NCBI GenBank assembly: GCA_964017045.1
Contig: OZ024796.1
Coordinates: 24,739,010-24,803,009, forward strand
DNA: 64,000 nt
From: Omphiscola glabra
Taxonomy: Eukaryota; Mollusca; Gastropoda; Lymnaeidae
Direction of reading: 5' to 3'
Positions 12,539-25,859 of this stretch are shown in pieces. The position numbers were made by a program, and so were the translations under genes. Every line of letters starts with the position of its first letter. Position 1 is the stretch's first letter. The notes beneath the pieces were generated by a model that saw nothing but the letters and a program-made list of their open reading frames with translations, made no database searches and was not told where the DNA came from.

Positions 12539-12905
12539 AGTTCTCTCTCTTTCTCTCTCTAGTTCTCTTTCTCTTTCTCTCTCTAGTTCGCGCTCTCTCT
12601 CTTTCTCTCTCTTGTTCTCTCTCTCTCTTTCTCCTTCTCTCCCCCTCTCGTCTCGTTCTCTCTCCCTCTTTCTCTTTCTCTCTCTGGTTCTTTCTCTCCT
12701 TCTCTCCCTCTCTCGTCTCGTGCTCTCTCCTTCTCTCCCTCTCTCGTCTCGTTCTCTCTTCTCGTTCTCTCTCCCTCTCTCTTTCTCTCTCTCTTTCTCT
12801 CTCTAGTTCTCTCTCGTCCTTTCTCTCCATGTCTCGTTTCATTCTCTCACTCTCTCGTTCTTTGTCTCTTTGTCTTTTCTCTCACTCTCTCTCACTCGTT
12901 TTCTC
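12376..12905. repeat. CT-rich polypyrimidine tract
   Basis: About 530 bp of (CT)n with TTCTCTCTCTAG interruptions on the + strand. The complementary RE-rich frame (12537-12842) is a low-complexity by-product. It lies about 0.8 kb before the laminin start codon. Confidence 0.9.
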
Positions 12906-13030
12906 TCTTATTATATATATAATATATAACAGGTATAATTTTGAAGAAAAACGAAGGCAAGGGAAAAGAAATGAGACTTAATCGGATCCTGGGTGTGAAT
13001 GAATTGATGTGAGAGATTAACTTTAGAACA

Positions 13031-13099
13031 GAAAGGGTGTTAGAGAAAGGGTGTTAGAGAAAGGGTGTTAGAGAAAGGGTGTTAGAGAAAGGGTGTTTG
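13031..13099. repeat. 14-bp tandem repeat (AGAAAGGGTGTTAG)
   Basis: Five nearly identical copies in the laminin upstream region. Confidence 0.85.
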
Positions 13100-13479
13100 G
13101 TTGCCTAGGAAAGATGTGTCACCTCGAGATACCTTGTGTAATGTAAGCTATACGTATTTTGTTTTTTTTAATATTATAATCTAAAGAAATAAGTGTACTA
13201 GTGAGAACAGGCCATGAAAGCATGAGCAGTAGACATAGAGCATAGAGGACGAACATGTTCATACTGGTGTAATTGTAAACACGGGACTACTTTGTAGCAC
13301 TAAAAGTAAAAGTGTGGTTTGGGAGGGGGGGTTGGGGTAGTTACGTTTATGGCATCAGCATCGGAAGTACCCCCTTCCCCCACCCACTTCACTTGCAGCA
13401 TACCAAACCCCCACACGAAATCCGCTGGCGGTTCCCCCTCGCCGTGGTAAGAGGTTTGGGGGGGGGGGGAACATAAGGG

Positions 13480-13674
13480 TCAGGCGGCGCACAGTTCATT
13501 GGCTGGCGATAAGGCGGAAAGAAAAAAAAAGCCAGTCCGGTAGAAAAGTTGCTTGCGCAGCGCCGCCGTACCAGGCGTAAATTTTTCTCCACCCTCTCCC
13601 CTTACAGTCAGCTGTACCGACTGAGAGGGACCCGAGAGCATTTCAGTTAGCTGTGTAGTTACGGAGGAGAGAAG
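13480..13674 (+). promoter_or_regulatory. Probable core promoter and 5' UTR of the laminin alpha gene
   Basis: The stretch before the start codon is more GC-rich than its surroundings. It has an inverted CCAAT box (ATTGG at 13498-13502) and an initiator-like TCAGTT near 13642, but no TATA box that I can see. The ATG at 13675 has A at -3 and G at +4, and an in-frame TAG at 13648-13650 closes the frame upstream, which supports this start. The transcription start site is not determined. Confidence 0.35.
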
Positions 13675-14073
13675 ATGGCTACCGGTAGTGGTCCGGTGTG
13701 CCTCTTGGCGCTGTGTTTTATTCTATCGTGTTTACCAACTGACATTTTTGCGGCGGTGTTCACGCCTCCGTACTTCAACCTGGCCCAAGGAAGAAATATT
13801 ACCGCCACGGCGACCTGTGGCTACGGCGTGCCGGATCCGGAACTCTATTGCCGACTGACCGGAGCGACCAGCAGCATCACGCCGAACCGTGAGCAGAACT
13901 CCGGAGAGCTGATCCAGGGTCAGCTCTGCGATTACTGCAACGCGTCGAACCCGGATAAAGACCACAGGGTGGAGTACGCCACCGACGGCACCGAGAAGTG
14001 GTGGCAGAGCCCGCCCCTGTCCAGGCTCGGGGTCGAGCTGAACAAGGTCAACGTCACCATCAATCTGGGTCAG
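13675..14073 (+). CDS. Laminin alpha exon 1: signal peptide and first half of LN domain
   Basis: 133 codons ending phase 0 at CAG|GTGAGT. Residues 1-26 form a signal peptide with a [12 protein letters not shown] core. The LN domain then opens with [21 protein letters not shown], contains the family motifs CDYCN and WWQSPP, and ends in VTINLGQ. Codon use is more GC-rich than in later exons, as expected next to a promoter. Confidence 0.95.
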
Positions 14074-17000
14074 GTGAGTGAGCAATTGCCTTTAACGATT
14101 CGGATATCAAGGAAATGGAATCGGATATTTTTATCAAAAGTACGATACTTTCAACTCCACTCGTATATATAATAATATATGATCTGTTTATTGTTATGGA
14201 ACAGACCGTGACAAGCTGCGCCCGGGAAAAGACTGAATTGTGGCTCCCCGATCTGATATATGAATATAGTCTATAGCTCTATATAGAAAAAAAATGTATA
14301 TTTCATGAATAACGACTTTTTGTCGCCCTTTGATTTAGGCGCCTGCGACGCCCCTTGATTTAGGCACCTGCGACATACAAACCCTACGCCTCCCCCACCC
14401 TCTTTAGCACAACCGTGTTGAATTTTTTTATCCTAAAGAAATGGTGCTAGTATAAATAAAAGGTATATCAAAAAAAGAACAATATCTTGGAATGAACTTA
14501 ACGATACCACAGCGTGCATGTCTTTGCGATTTATAGGGGATAACTAAGGGGCCCAAAGCTGTTATATGGAAAAATAATAAATACCAACTTTGAAAGCAAA
14601 AAGGTTTGGGGGACAAGAAATATCTAAAAGTGGCAGAGGGCCTCCTAATGTCATGCGACTGGTCTGCCTATACACTACCATGAGTCATCAACCGTTTGCA
14701 GTCATGGCATTAACAGCAATTTGAGATGGATTACTCTTAGCCTCCTTGAGATAGAATACTCTTAGTCTCCTCTTAAACTACTCTCCACATATATTCTACT
14801 CTCCACCACACATATCATACTCTCCACATATAGCATACTCTTCACACATAGCATACTCCACATATAGCATACTCTCCACATATAGCATACTCTCCACATA
14901 TAGCATACTCTCCACATATAGCATACTCTCCACATATAGCATACTCTCCACATATAGCATACTCTCCACATATAGCATACTCTCCACATATAGCATACTC
15001 TTCACATATAGCATACTCTCCACATATAGCATACTCTTCACACATAGCATACTCCACATATAGCATACTCTTCACATATAGCATACTCTCCACATATAGC
15101 ATACTCTCCACATATAGCATACTCTCCACATATAGCATACTCTCCACATATAGCATACTCTCCACATATAGCATACTCTTCACATATAGCATACTCTCCA
15201 CATATAGCATACTCTCCACATATAGCATACTCTCCACATATAGCATACTCTCCACATATAGCATACTCTCAACATATAGCCTACTCTCCGCCGCATACTC
15301 AGCATAACAAACGCAAAGATCTCCGTTTCCAGGGACGTCAAAAGAACATCTGGAGTGTATAAAGTGTATGGACGGTATGAGTATGAGGTGTATGACTCTG
15401 CTAGTTAAAACAAACTATTATGTGTATGACTCTGGCAGTTCATCAAACTATTATGTGTATGACTCTGTTAGTTCATTAAACTATTATTTTGATGACAAAT
15501 CACTTTTCTCCATTATCCTATTCTACAATATTACAGTTGTTTTTTTTTGTTGTTGTTGCTGTTTTTTAAGCACACACGACATATGACGACGATATTGAAA
15601 CCCTTTTCGCGACCCTTACACCGCTGTATGTGTCGCAAGTGGCACACACATCAACACTATCACTGTAAAATATGGACACAGAATATTGTGATACAATGCA
15701 CGGGTGTATGCCTACATGCAAACGTAGGAGACAGAAAATAGTGGTCAATCTTGTGTTTGCGTTGCATTTTTGCTTTGAAAGTCTACATAGGTTAAAATAA
15801 GCTAACAATGGTGGCATAATAAAAAAATGTATACATTAGGAAAACGTGTGTTTACGAATCTATAGCCAACAGTCCTTGGAGATGTGTGCTTTAAAAAGAC
15901 AAAACATGGATGTACGTTTCTATCAGAAACAGACACCGAAATGGAGTTTCAAACATTTAAACATTTTTTTTTACTTGGAAGTTGAAAGTATATCGTAGGT
16001 TTTAAGAAAATAATTAGAAGTAGTTGTATTCTGACAACCAGGTCGTATTCTGACAACCAGGTCGCATTAAGGTCATTTAACTTCTGACATGTCAGTCACA
16101 GGTGACCATCTGCTCGCTTTGTTGTTATCTCATCCCGGAATTAAATTATCATCCCAAACGAACAGTCGGTTTAGAAAATCCAAACGGGCTAACAATAATT
16201 TTATTGAATAGAACCGGACAAGATAAGAATCCTGGACTATATCTCTAGGAGAGTCCTGCCCGTATTACCCATCCGGTACATGAGCTGAGAATAAAATGTT
16301 AACTCAAAAAATTATATTTTGTGTATGGATTATTTTTTTTAAATTCCCACCAGAAAATGTCTCTCTGTGTCCTTAGTGGCATGCCCGCTTACATTCCCAC
16401 CAGAAAATGTCTCTATATGTTCTTAGTGGCACGCCCGCTTACATTCCCACGAGAAAATGTCTCTATGTGTTCTTAGTGGCACACCCGCTTACATTCCCAC
16501 CAGAAAATGTCTCTCTGTGTTCTTAGTGCCATGCCCGCTTACATTCCCACCAGAAAATGTCTATCTGTGTTCTTAGTGGCATGCCCGCTTACATTCCCAC
16601 CAGAAAATGTATCTCTGTGTCCTTAGTGGCATGCCCGCTTACATTCCCACCAGAAAATGTCTCTCTGTGTCCTTAGTGGCATGCCCGCTTACATTCCCAC
16701 CAGAAAATGTCTGTCTGAGTCCTAAGTGTCGCGCCCGCTTACATTGCCGCCAGAAAATGTCTCTCTGTGTCCTTAGTGGCATGCCCGCTTACATTCCCAC
16801 CAGAAAATGTCTCTCTGTGTCCTAAGTGGCATGCCCGCTTACATTCCCACCAGAAAATGTCTCTCGGAGTCCTACGTGTCACGCCCGCTTACATTCCCAC
16901 CAAAAAATGTATCTCTGAGTCCTAAGTGTCGCGCCCGCTTACATTCCAACCAGAAAATGTCTCTCCGTGTTCTTATTGGCATGCCCGCTTAAATTCCCAC

Positions 17001-20000
17001 CAGAAAATGTCTATCTGTGTCCTTAGTGGCATGCCCGCTTACATTCCCACCAGAAAATGTCTCTCTGTGTCCTTAGTGGCATGCCCGCTTACATTCCCAC
17101 CAGAAAATGTCTCTCTGTGTCCTTAGTGGCTCGCCCGCTTACATTCCCACCAGAAAATGTCTCTCGGAGTCCTAAGTGTCACGCCCGCTTACATTCCCAC
17201 CAGAAAATGTATCTCTGAGTCCTAAGTGTCGCGCCCGCTTACATTCCAACCAGAAAATGTCTCTCCGTGTTCTTATTGACATGCCCGCTTAAATTCCCAC
17301 CAGAAAATGTCTATCTGTGTCCTTAGTGGCATGCCCGCTTACATTCCCACCAGAAAATGTCTCTCTGTGTCCTTAGTGGCATGCCCGCTTACATTCCCAC
17401 CAGAAAATGTCTCTCTGTGTCCTTAGTGGCTCGCCCGCTTACATTCCCACCAGAAAATGTCTGTCTGTGTCCTTAGTGGCATGCCCGCTTACATTCCCAC
17501 CAGAAAATGTCTCTCTGTGTCCTTAGTGGCATGCCCGCTTACATTCCCACCAGAAAATGTCTCTCTGTGTCCTTAATGGCATGCACGCTTACATTCACCT
17601 ACTTAGTACTTGATACGCATGTTCTTTTCAAACCTTGATATGTGTTTCCAAGGACTAAAGTCTGATTTTCAATTTTTCATACTAACTTTTTTTTTTTTGG
17701 GGCGGGGGGGGGGGGGGGGGGGGGGGGGAGAGAAACATTATTTGGCAAGGTTAAGACAGTTTAGAGCAGTGGTTCTCAACCTTCCGAATTCCGCGACCCT
17801 TTAAGACAGTTCCTCGTTTTGTGGCGACCCCCAGTCACAGTATTATTTTCGTTTCTAGTTTATGACGATATAGCATATGTGTTTTCAGATGGTCTTAGGC
17901 GTCCCCTGGGAAAGGGTCATGCGACCCCCCCCCCTCAAGGGGTCGTGACCCACAGGCTGAGAACCGCTGGTTTAGAGTTTTCAATTTTAGATTAGAATCT
18001 TTTGACATATCAAAACAGGGAAGGTAAACAATGCGATATCAATTGTCTCTTTACAGTTAACTGCCAGACGTATATTTTTCCATCAAAAATAATTGGAACC
18101 GTGATTGTTTTATAATAAAGGAAATAGGCTAAACAACGTATGAGAGAAACTGAAAAAAGGACGCAAAAAGAATAAATAAATACGAACGTGTTGCTGAAAA
18201 GCCTTCTTCAGCGAACAAACAACAGTAAAAAATATCTTTTTGAACAAATCACTGAGCTGCAATGTAATATTCGAGAGGACAGCAAGAGGAATATTTTTTA
18301 AAAAATTGTCGTTTTATACAATATTTGAAATATAAGGTTGTGACTTCTTGGCTGGAACCTTTCGATAGCATATAACTGAAACTCTGCAGCACAAGCGTTA
18401 CATCATGTGCGCATGCTTATGTGGAGATGTGAACTTTGACGGTGACGTTCGAATTCTTACACCTAAATAACCGCAATCAAAACAAGCGCCTTGCCGTCTA
18501 ATCTGTATAAGCCGCCGCACTAGATTCTTATCTCGGGTCTCCAAAAATATTTCGCAGTGTACGCGCCAACTGCTGGTCTGTAGCGCCGAAGAGCGACACC
18601 ACGCGTCCCACTGCGTTAAGATGTTTGGTGTATGGTGCAGGGACAATGGATGCTGCTCTTGCATATTGTTTGGTTCATGTTCAAGAAACTTTGAGGAGAT
18701 CAAGACTTTGTTGTATTTTTCCTCTCCTGCTCCCGCATTTCTCCTCATGTAATTGATACCATCCATTATTTCTCCCAACAAAGCCTAAGTCTCAGGGGCT
18801 CCTCCCCCCCCCCACCCACTCCGGCTTTCGACGCCCAAAAGTCTCCTGTATCAATCTCACATGGTATGACACACATGGACTCCAAATGCCTACAGTGTAC
18901 ACCAGGCCTGCGCAACATACGGCCCACGGGTCTCATGTGGCCCGCCAGCACCAATTTTACGACCCGCGAAGTAACGAAGCATTATTTATTACTAATTATT
19001 TTCTTAATAGCCCCCCCCCCCCCTGTCCTATTTTCTTTTGGCCCGCACAAGTTTTTCCATAAAGTATTACGGCCCGCCTTACATTTTGAGTTGTGCAGGC
19101 AAGCCTTACATTTTGAGCTGTGCAGGCCAGCCTTACATTTTGAGTTGTGCAGGCCAGCCTTACATTTTGAGTTGTGCAGGCAAGCCTTACATTTTGAGTT
19201 GTGCAGGCCCGCCTTACATTTTGAGTCGTGCAGGCCCGCCTTACATTTTGAGTTGTGCAGTCCTGGTTGACACTATTTCCAGCGGATGTGTTCACCTCGG
19301 CGACGTCGGCGCCATGTTCCTGGTGTCCGATTCCAAGGCAGAATCGTATCTCTGTCACACTTGTCAGGTCGGAAAGAAAAAAACCATCTTGACCTGTTCA
19401 GTTTCAAAGGGAAGTAAACAGAAGCTTATTCCGAAATGGGTGAGACCGCGAGAATGTTTTTCGATAGTGAAATTTTGCCCAAATTTTTCTGGCTATATAT
19501 ATCCAGGCATCGCCCTTATTTTATAGTAACCCCCCAGGCCCCATACAGGTCCGGTCTTAGACTTGCTGAGTCCCTTAGCTATATAAAATACAGAGGCCCC
19601 CCTACCGTTCTAAATTACAGCTAATAGGTAAATCCGGCCCTATGTCATCTATTTAGGATCTGCATTTGGCAACACTTGCCATGGTGTTTCTCGGTTGTTT
19701 CTTGTCTTCATTTACAACCCTGTGTACTGCCACTATAAAAGTCTCCTACTGATTGCATTACTCCGTTAGCTGTGGGTGGGTTGCCATACTCCATTAGCTG
19801 TGGGTGGGGTTGCCATTACTCCATTAGCTGTGGGTGGGTTTGCATTACTCCATTAGCTGTGGCTGGGTTGCCATACTCCATTAACTGTGGGTGGGTTGCC
19901 ATACTCCATTAGCTGTGGGTGGGTTGCCATACTCCATTAGCCGTGGGTGTGTTGCATTACTCCATTAGCTGTGGGTGGGCTAAAAGTCTAAAAAAAAGAT

Positions 20001-21597
20001 TATGGTGGTTAATGAACGGTGGTTGGCTATAATAATTAAAGGTTTAAAACATTTTTTTTTAAATTATTAAATTGTACTCTTTTCATATCTTTAACTTCCT
20101 GCTTACGATAAACGGCTTTCAAATGCATAATTTAAAGTATCCCTGATCTTCATTATAGATGGACAATGACATAGTGACATTGGTTCGTAATCGGATATAC
20201 AACAAACAAAAAAAAAACACCTGTTCGGTCCAACTTAATCCAACATTAAGACTTTGACTGCTCAGCACCGTCATGCGCGACTTAGTTAAGTCACGCGTGA
20301 ATTAGTGAAGCCATGCGTAAATTAGTTAAGTCATGCACGAATTAGTTAAGTAATTCACAAGATGCCGACCCAGTTTAAAAAAAAAAAAAAAAGAAAGAAG
20401 ATGTTTCCATTTCGGAGGTACAAACTCTTATCTCTCACTGTTGAGCCCATGTTTTAGCTTAGTCTTTTTTTTTTTTTATATAAAAAAAAAATCTTCTGTG
20501 GCCCTGATATTGCCGTATTTAATGGAAGACTTCTCGTGTCTTATTTCAAATGTTAGTGCTTGCTTGTGTAAACTTGGGTAAATGTTGATCGCGGTTGTGC
20601 GTGTGTGTGTGTGTGTATGTGTGTGTGTGTGTGTATGTGTGTGTGTGTGTGAAGAAAATAGTGGTCGAGGTTGGGTGGGGGCGGTGGGAGTAGATAAGAA
20701 CGTTTTATATTGGGGGGGGGGGCTGAGGGGGGGGGCTGAGGACTTGTCACGATATTGACACTTTAGTGCTCTCAGTGAGAAGTGGTGCAGGTCCGTGGAA
20801 GCCGGACTGCGTAGTCCCTAAAACCAACACTTAATTAGGGTTACCAGGAAATTTGTTTGAAAGTAATTTCGGTGGCGGAAAATTGATCGACGGAAATTTG
20901 GTAGAAATTTTTTTTTTTAATGTTCACACGTTAAAATTTTCGTCAAATTTCTTACTGAACGCACTTTACTATGTAGTAAGACAAAATAATGCGTTCAAAA
21001 AGAAATTTAACGCAAAATTTTACGTGTGAACTGAAAAAAAAACGATTTGATCTATAGCTGATTGATAACAGACAATGTTGGCCGTCATGAGGAGGTTGAA
21101 ATAAATATATAAACTTTATAGTTTGAATTGCACATTGAATTTAGAAGATCGATGATTTATTGTTTAGTCTTTTGTATAAAGCAGTCGGCATAGTCATTTA
21201 TAGAGTTCGACCAGTTAAGTACTAACTCTTGCTTATCCATTGATTAGTTCATTATGTTGAAAACATTTCTTAACCAATGCTGTTTGAAAATAACACTTAA
21301 TCTACTTATAGTAGTTATAGAGTTATGCATATGGTCGTAATAGTGGCGTAGGAAAACGTGTGGGGGGGGGGGGGAGGGGGAAGAATGTTTCTTCTTATAT
21401 TGATGGCCAGCATTTCAGGCGCCCTATTGCAAAGGTTTTTTCAAGTAAGGGCGCCGAAGGGGGAAACAAAAAGCTTGAACCACCCAGGATATCACTATCC
21501 TTAGGTACACCTCTGGGTCGAAATACTTATGTTTAAGGTTAATAAGATAAGAGCTAAAAGAGGAGTCAATAATATGGTCTACTGAAATTTGTTCAAG

Positions 21598-21680
<83 letters not shown>

Positions 21681-22222
21681 TATTAGTAACTGGTATTATT
21701 TAGGTTGAGTTTATTCAGGAAGCAAAAGCTGCGGTACGAAGCCACAATTTTACATAGCTGCCATGTCTTTTTCCAGTTTTGTTTTTTTACATTTAACTTC
21801 AAATCACTTCCGTTCCGTTCTTCTTTACTTTAAAAAAAAAAGTGGGGGGGGGGGGGGGGGGGTGGTTTGCGTCCACTCTTTTTTTTCTATTTTTAGGTAG
21901 GATACGTTTACATATATATTATGCAAATTTAATTTATACTTTAAATGTTTTGTTGGTGTACTGATGAAGGCGTTTGCGGAAACGTTTACTTGTGTGTTAC
22001 GTAAAATTATTATTAAAGCTGTACATATAGTGTTTTATTGAAACAAATTGTTCGTGTCCAATTAAATCTATTTTAAAGCTTCATCGCAGTCCAACACTCT
22101 TATCATTGGTACGAAGCCCGCATTGTTTAAAACCGATATTTTCTTTTCTAATAAACTCCCTTTTCCCGTTTCTTTATTTTTTTAAATGTATTTATTGCTA
22201 CTTAATGTCTTTGTCCACTCGT

Positions 22223-22260
<38 letters not shown>

Positions 22261-25200
22261 TGTGTTTCCTCTGGTGAGCCCAAGCCTTACCGTTAAGTTA
22301 ATCATTACATTAATATACGTCTGGCAGGACGGCAAGAATTAATTTAGACTCTATTTAAAATATTTTTTTTTGTTTCCTCTGGTGAGCCCAAGCATTACCG
22401 TTAAGTTAATCATTACATTAATATACGTCTGGCAGGACGGCAAGAATTAATTTAGACTCTATTTAAAATATTTTTTTTAACATATTTTACATACATAGGA
22501 GCCAGAATGATCAATACATTGAACGCGGACCTTAATATATTGGCCCTAGAAGAGGAAGAGGCTGTTTAAAACAACTGCACTAGTTCTTATTCCTTCTTCT
22601 TTTTGGGCTTTTTTTTTTTTTTTTTTTTTTCTAGTTTTTTTGTGTGGCTTATCCAACAATTCCTGTGGCTATAGGAGATAGGGTTAATTATACGTTCACA
22701 AACACAAATTTTGACCTTTTCACCCTCCAACTTCAGTGTGTGCTGATCCGTGAATCTTTTCAATTCATAGATTGTGTGGCGGCGACCAAAAGTGGGGGGG
22801 GGGGGGGAGGGGGAGGGGGGTGACGGCGGAGTGAAGTGGAGAGGGAGAGATTAGGGCCTTCGTCTCGGGTCATGTTGACCCAATGGCTCTGACCTTCACT
22901 GATGGCGTAACAGGGCCCTCGAGAAACACAATGAAATTATGAACAGAGATTGAGAGAGAGAAGAGAGAAAGGGAGAGGAGAGAGGGAAGAGAGAGAGGAG
23001 AAAAAGAGAAGAGTGCAATAAAGAGAGAAAAGATAGAGAAGAGACTGACAAAGATATAGACAGAGGGAGAAAGAGAGAGAGAGAAACATATCTCGATCAA
23101 ACCCGCTACTTGAAGTGGGGGCTGGAAACAAGTTTCCACTACTATTGACCGTTACAGACCTGTTTACCCTCAAACTCTTAAAATCGTACAATATCATCAC
23201 AAAATATGTCAATACATTATCTTAATAGCAAAAAATAAACATAAGTATATATAATGTATACACCTCAAAATCGTACATTATACGCCAAAATCGTAAAAGT
23301 AAACAGGTCTGCCGTCTATAAGTTCTGTACTGTTAACTTGCCTTTGGTCCCACTTTACACAGATTTTTTTTTTTAATGTCACAGTTTTTTTCTCGAATCT
23401 TGAGCTGTTAGGAACATTTTCATTTTACTTTTTCATGTTACAGTGGGTGCCACTTGAAAATCGTTACGACAAAATAGGTTGCAAGCCCAGGAAAAAATAT
23501 TAATTTGTGCCCCCCTTCCCCACACACACACACGTTAAACATCAGGAGGCATCCAACCTGAAAGTTGCTTGCTTGAAGTTTGGACGGGGTCAAAAATTTT
23601 ATTGCTTGCTAAAGTCACCATTTACCCCCGTCCGTGTTATTTAGTGACAGCCCAGAAGTCTTACACTTACGAAGTACACGCTGACGCCAAGTGGAAGTCA
23701 GTCTTACACTTACGAAGTACACGCTGACACCGAGTGGAAGTCAGTCTTACACTTACGAAGTACACGCTGACGCCCAGTGGAAGTCAGTCCTTCAAGATTC
23801 AAGTCCAAGAAACGAATTTGACCTTGACGATCTCCTACAGATATTTTGCTTCCGCTCCAAAACCGCCCGCCACCCCACACCACACCACATATTTTATATT
23901 AACAGTACTTAGAGAAAAAAAGGATGTCACTCAGCGAGCTTCATGCGTGACGTCTGAACTCCGTAAATATGTTGTTGTTGTTTTGTCTTTAAAAAGGATT
24001 TTTTTTTTTAATGTCACAGTTTTTTTCACATCTTTTTTTTCTGGGGCGGCACACAACACAGAACTGGGTCATGGGCCGTCCCTTCACTTCGGGCATGTGT
24101 GCGCCTGTGAGTCTTTTCCTTAGCACAGGACAGGAAGGTATTGCCATTTTCGTTATATTGGTGTTTCGTAAAAGTCTGTTATAAAGTGAACGACATCATC
24201 TTCTCTGTCGATGTTTTTTTTTTTTTGGTACAACTTCATCTCTATTTCGGTATCCTGCAACTGCCTGTTCCTATCGGTGGGTTATTTCCTGACACGAACG
24301 GTCGTCAAAGGCAATGCACTCTCCCTACGACATAGGGGAGTAGATTTCGTTGCATATTATAGAAAATGAGAAGTTAACTCTTTATTGTAACACTTGGACC
24401 CTCTGAATATTTTCTCAAAACACCCAGACCCGGAGTCAACAAAACTGCAGCGCGTTAAGCCCTAGTATTCAATAGCTTAAGACCCCTCCTCGATGCCCCC
24501 CAACCCTTGGCCCGCTTCTTTGTCTGTTATTGTTGTAGACCAAGAAAATAATTTCGAGCCTTATCTTAAGCCGATGGCTTAACTATGTTCATATTGGGGG
24601 GAAAAATCATGTTCGGTTTCCTTGAGGCAAAGGGGGTTAAAATAAATCATGCACAAACACTACTGCGGGGTTTCCCTGTAAGCTTCGTAGAAATAAAATG
24701 ACAACTTTTTAAAGCCGTCCCTGGAAAAAATATCGCTATGGTTTAGCGCAGTGGCTCTCAACCTTCCTAATGCCGCGACCCTTTAATACAGTTCCTCGTG
24801 TTATGGCGACCCCCACCAAACCACAAAATTATTTTCGTCGATGCTTCATAGCCGTAGAGTAAATGGTGTTTTCCAATGGTCTTAGGCGACCCCCGTGAAA
24901 GGTTCGTTCGAACCCCATAGGAGTCGCGACCCACTGGTTGAGAACCGCGGGTTTAGCGTGAACTTGAAATAATATTTGCCGAATACTGTAAGTCCTAAAA
25001 AAATTCTCATTTTTAAATCCTTTATATTAACTTCGCTTTTGTTCCTGGCTGGCGGGATGGTGGACTGGCCAAAAAAATCCTTGGACGGCTAATTGACCCA
25101 CTTCCCGTCAACCTATTAAGCTGAAACCTGGCACATAGACTCGTTGCCGGCGACAACACATTCTATCCAATTTTCAGCCCCCCCCCACCCCACCCCCATC

Positions 25201-25821
25201 CAAATATCGTATTTTTCCTGTTTTTCAATTGGAAGATGAATGAAATATGATTTTTTCATTGCGTGCGTGCTTTGGTGTGGAGAGTAATTGTGTAGCTGTT
25301 GCTATGTGCTTTTTATTATATCTTCATTCTATTAGGTATGACGTGCACTAAGTTTGATAAAAAAAAAAACCATTCACATTCCAAAAATCAGTTGTTACAA
25401 TCACGTAGATGATAAATCACGGGGCACTTACATAAATGCAAACATAAATGGATATAAAGGATTTGTACGAAAAACATTGCTTTTAGGCGTTGTTTTAATT
25501 ATAGGTCACTTTATTGTTATCAGATTTTATTAGCCTATACATGTTCATTTATTTAAAGAGCTTCAAATTAGCATAACTATATATAACATAGTCGTATAAC
25601 TTTATATATAACATAGTCGTATAAATATATATAACATAGTCGTATAACTATATATAACATAGTTGTATAACTATATATAACAAAGATGTATAACTATATA
25701 TAAAATAGCCGTATAACTATATATAACATAGTCATATAACTGTATAAAACATATAACTATAGCCTAGATAATGACATATTCATATATCTATTTTTAACAT
25801 ATTCATATAACTATAACTATA

Positions 25822-25859
<38 letters not shown>

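Noticed and set aside
12537..12842. Arginine/glutamate-rich protein
   Set aside because: Low-complexity translation of a GA/CT tract.
14762..15264. MLYVES repeat proteins on the minus strand
   Set aside because: By-products of the 18-bp minisatellite; several frames are open at once.
16350..17590. CRISPR-like array
   Set aside because: The 50-bp units are contiguous with no unique spacers; it is a eukaryotic minisatellite.
21960..22000. Penelope-like retroelement end (tgatgaaggcg, ggaaacgtt)
   Set aside because: Only a short motif resembles such ends; no RT or GIY-YIG coding sequence is nearby.
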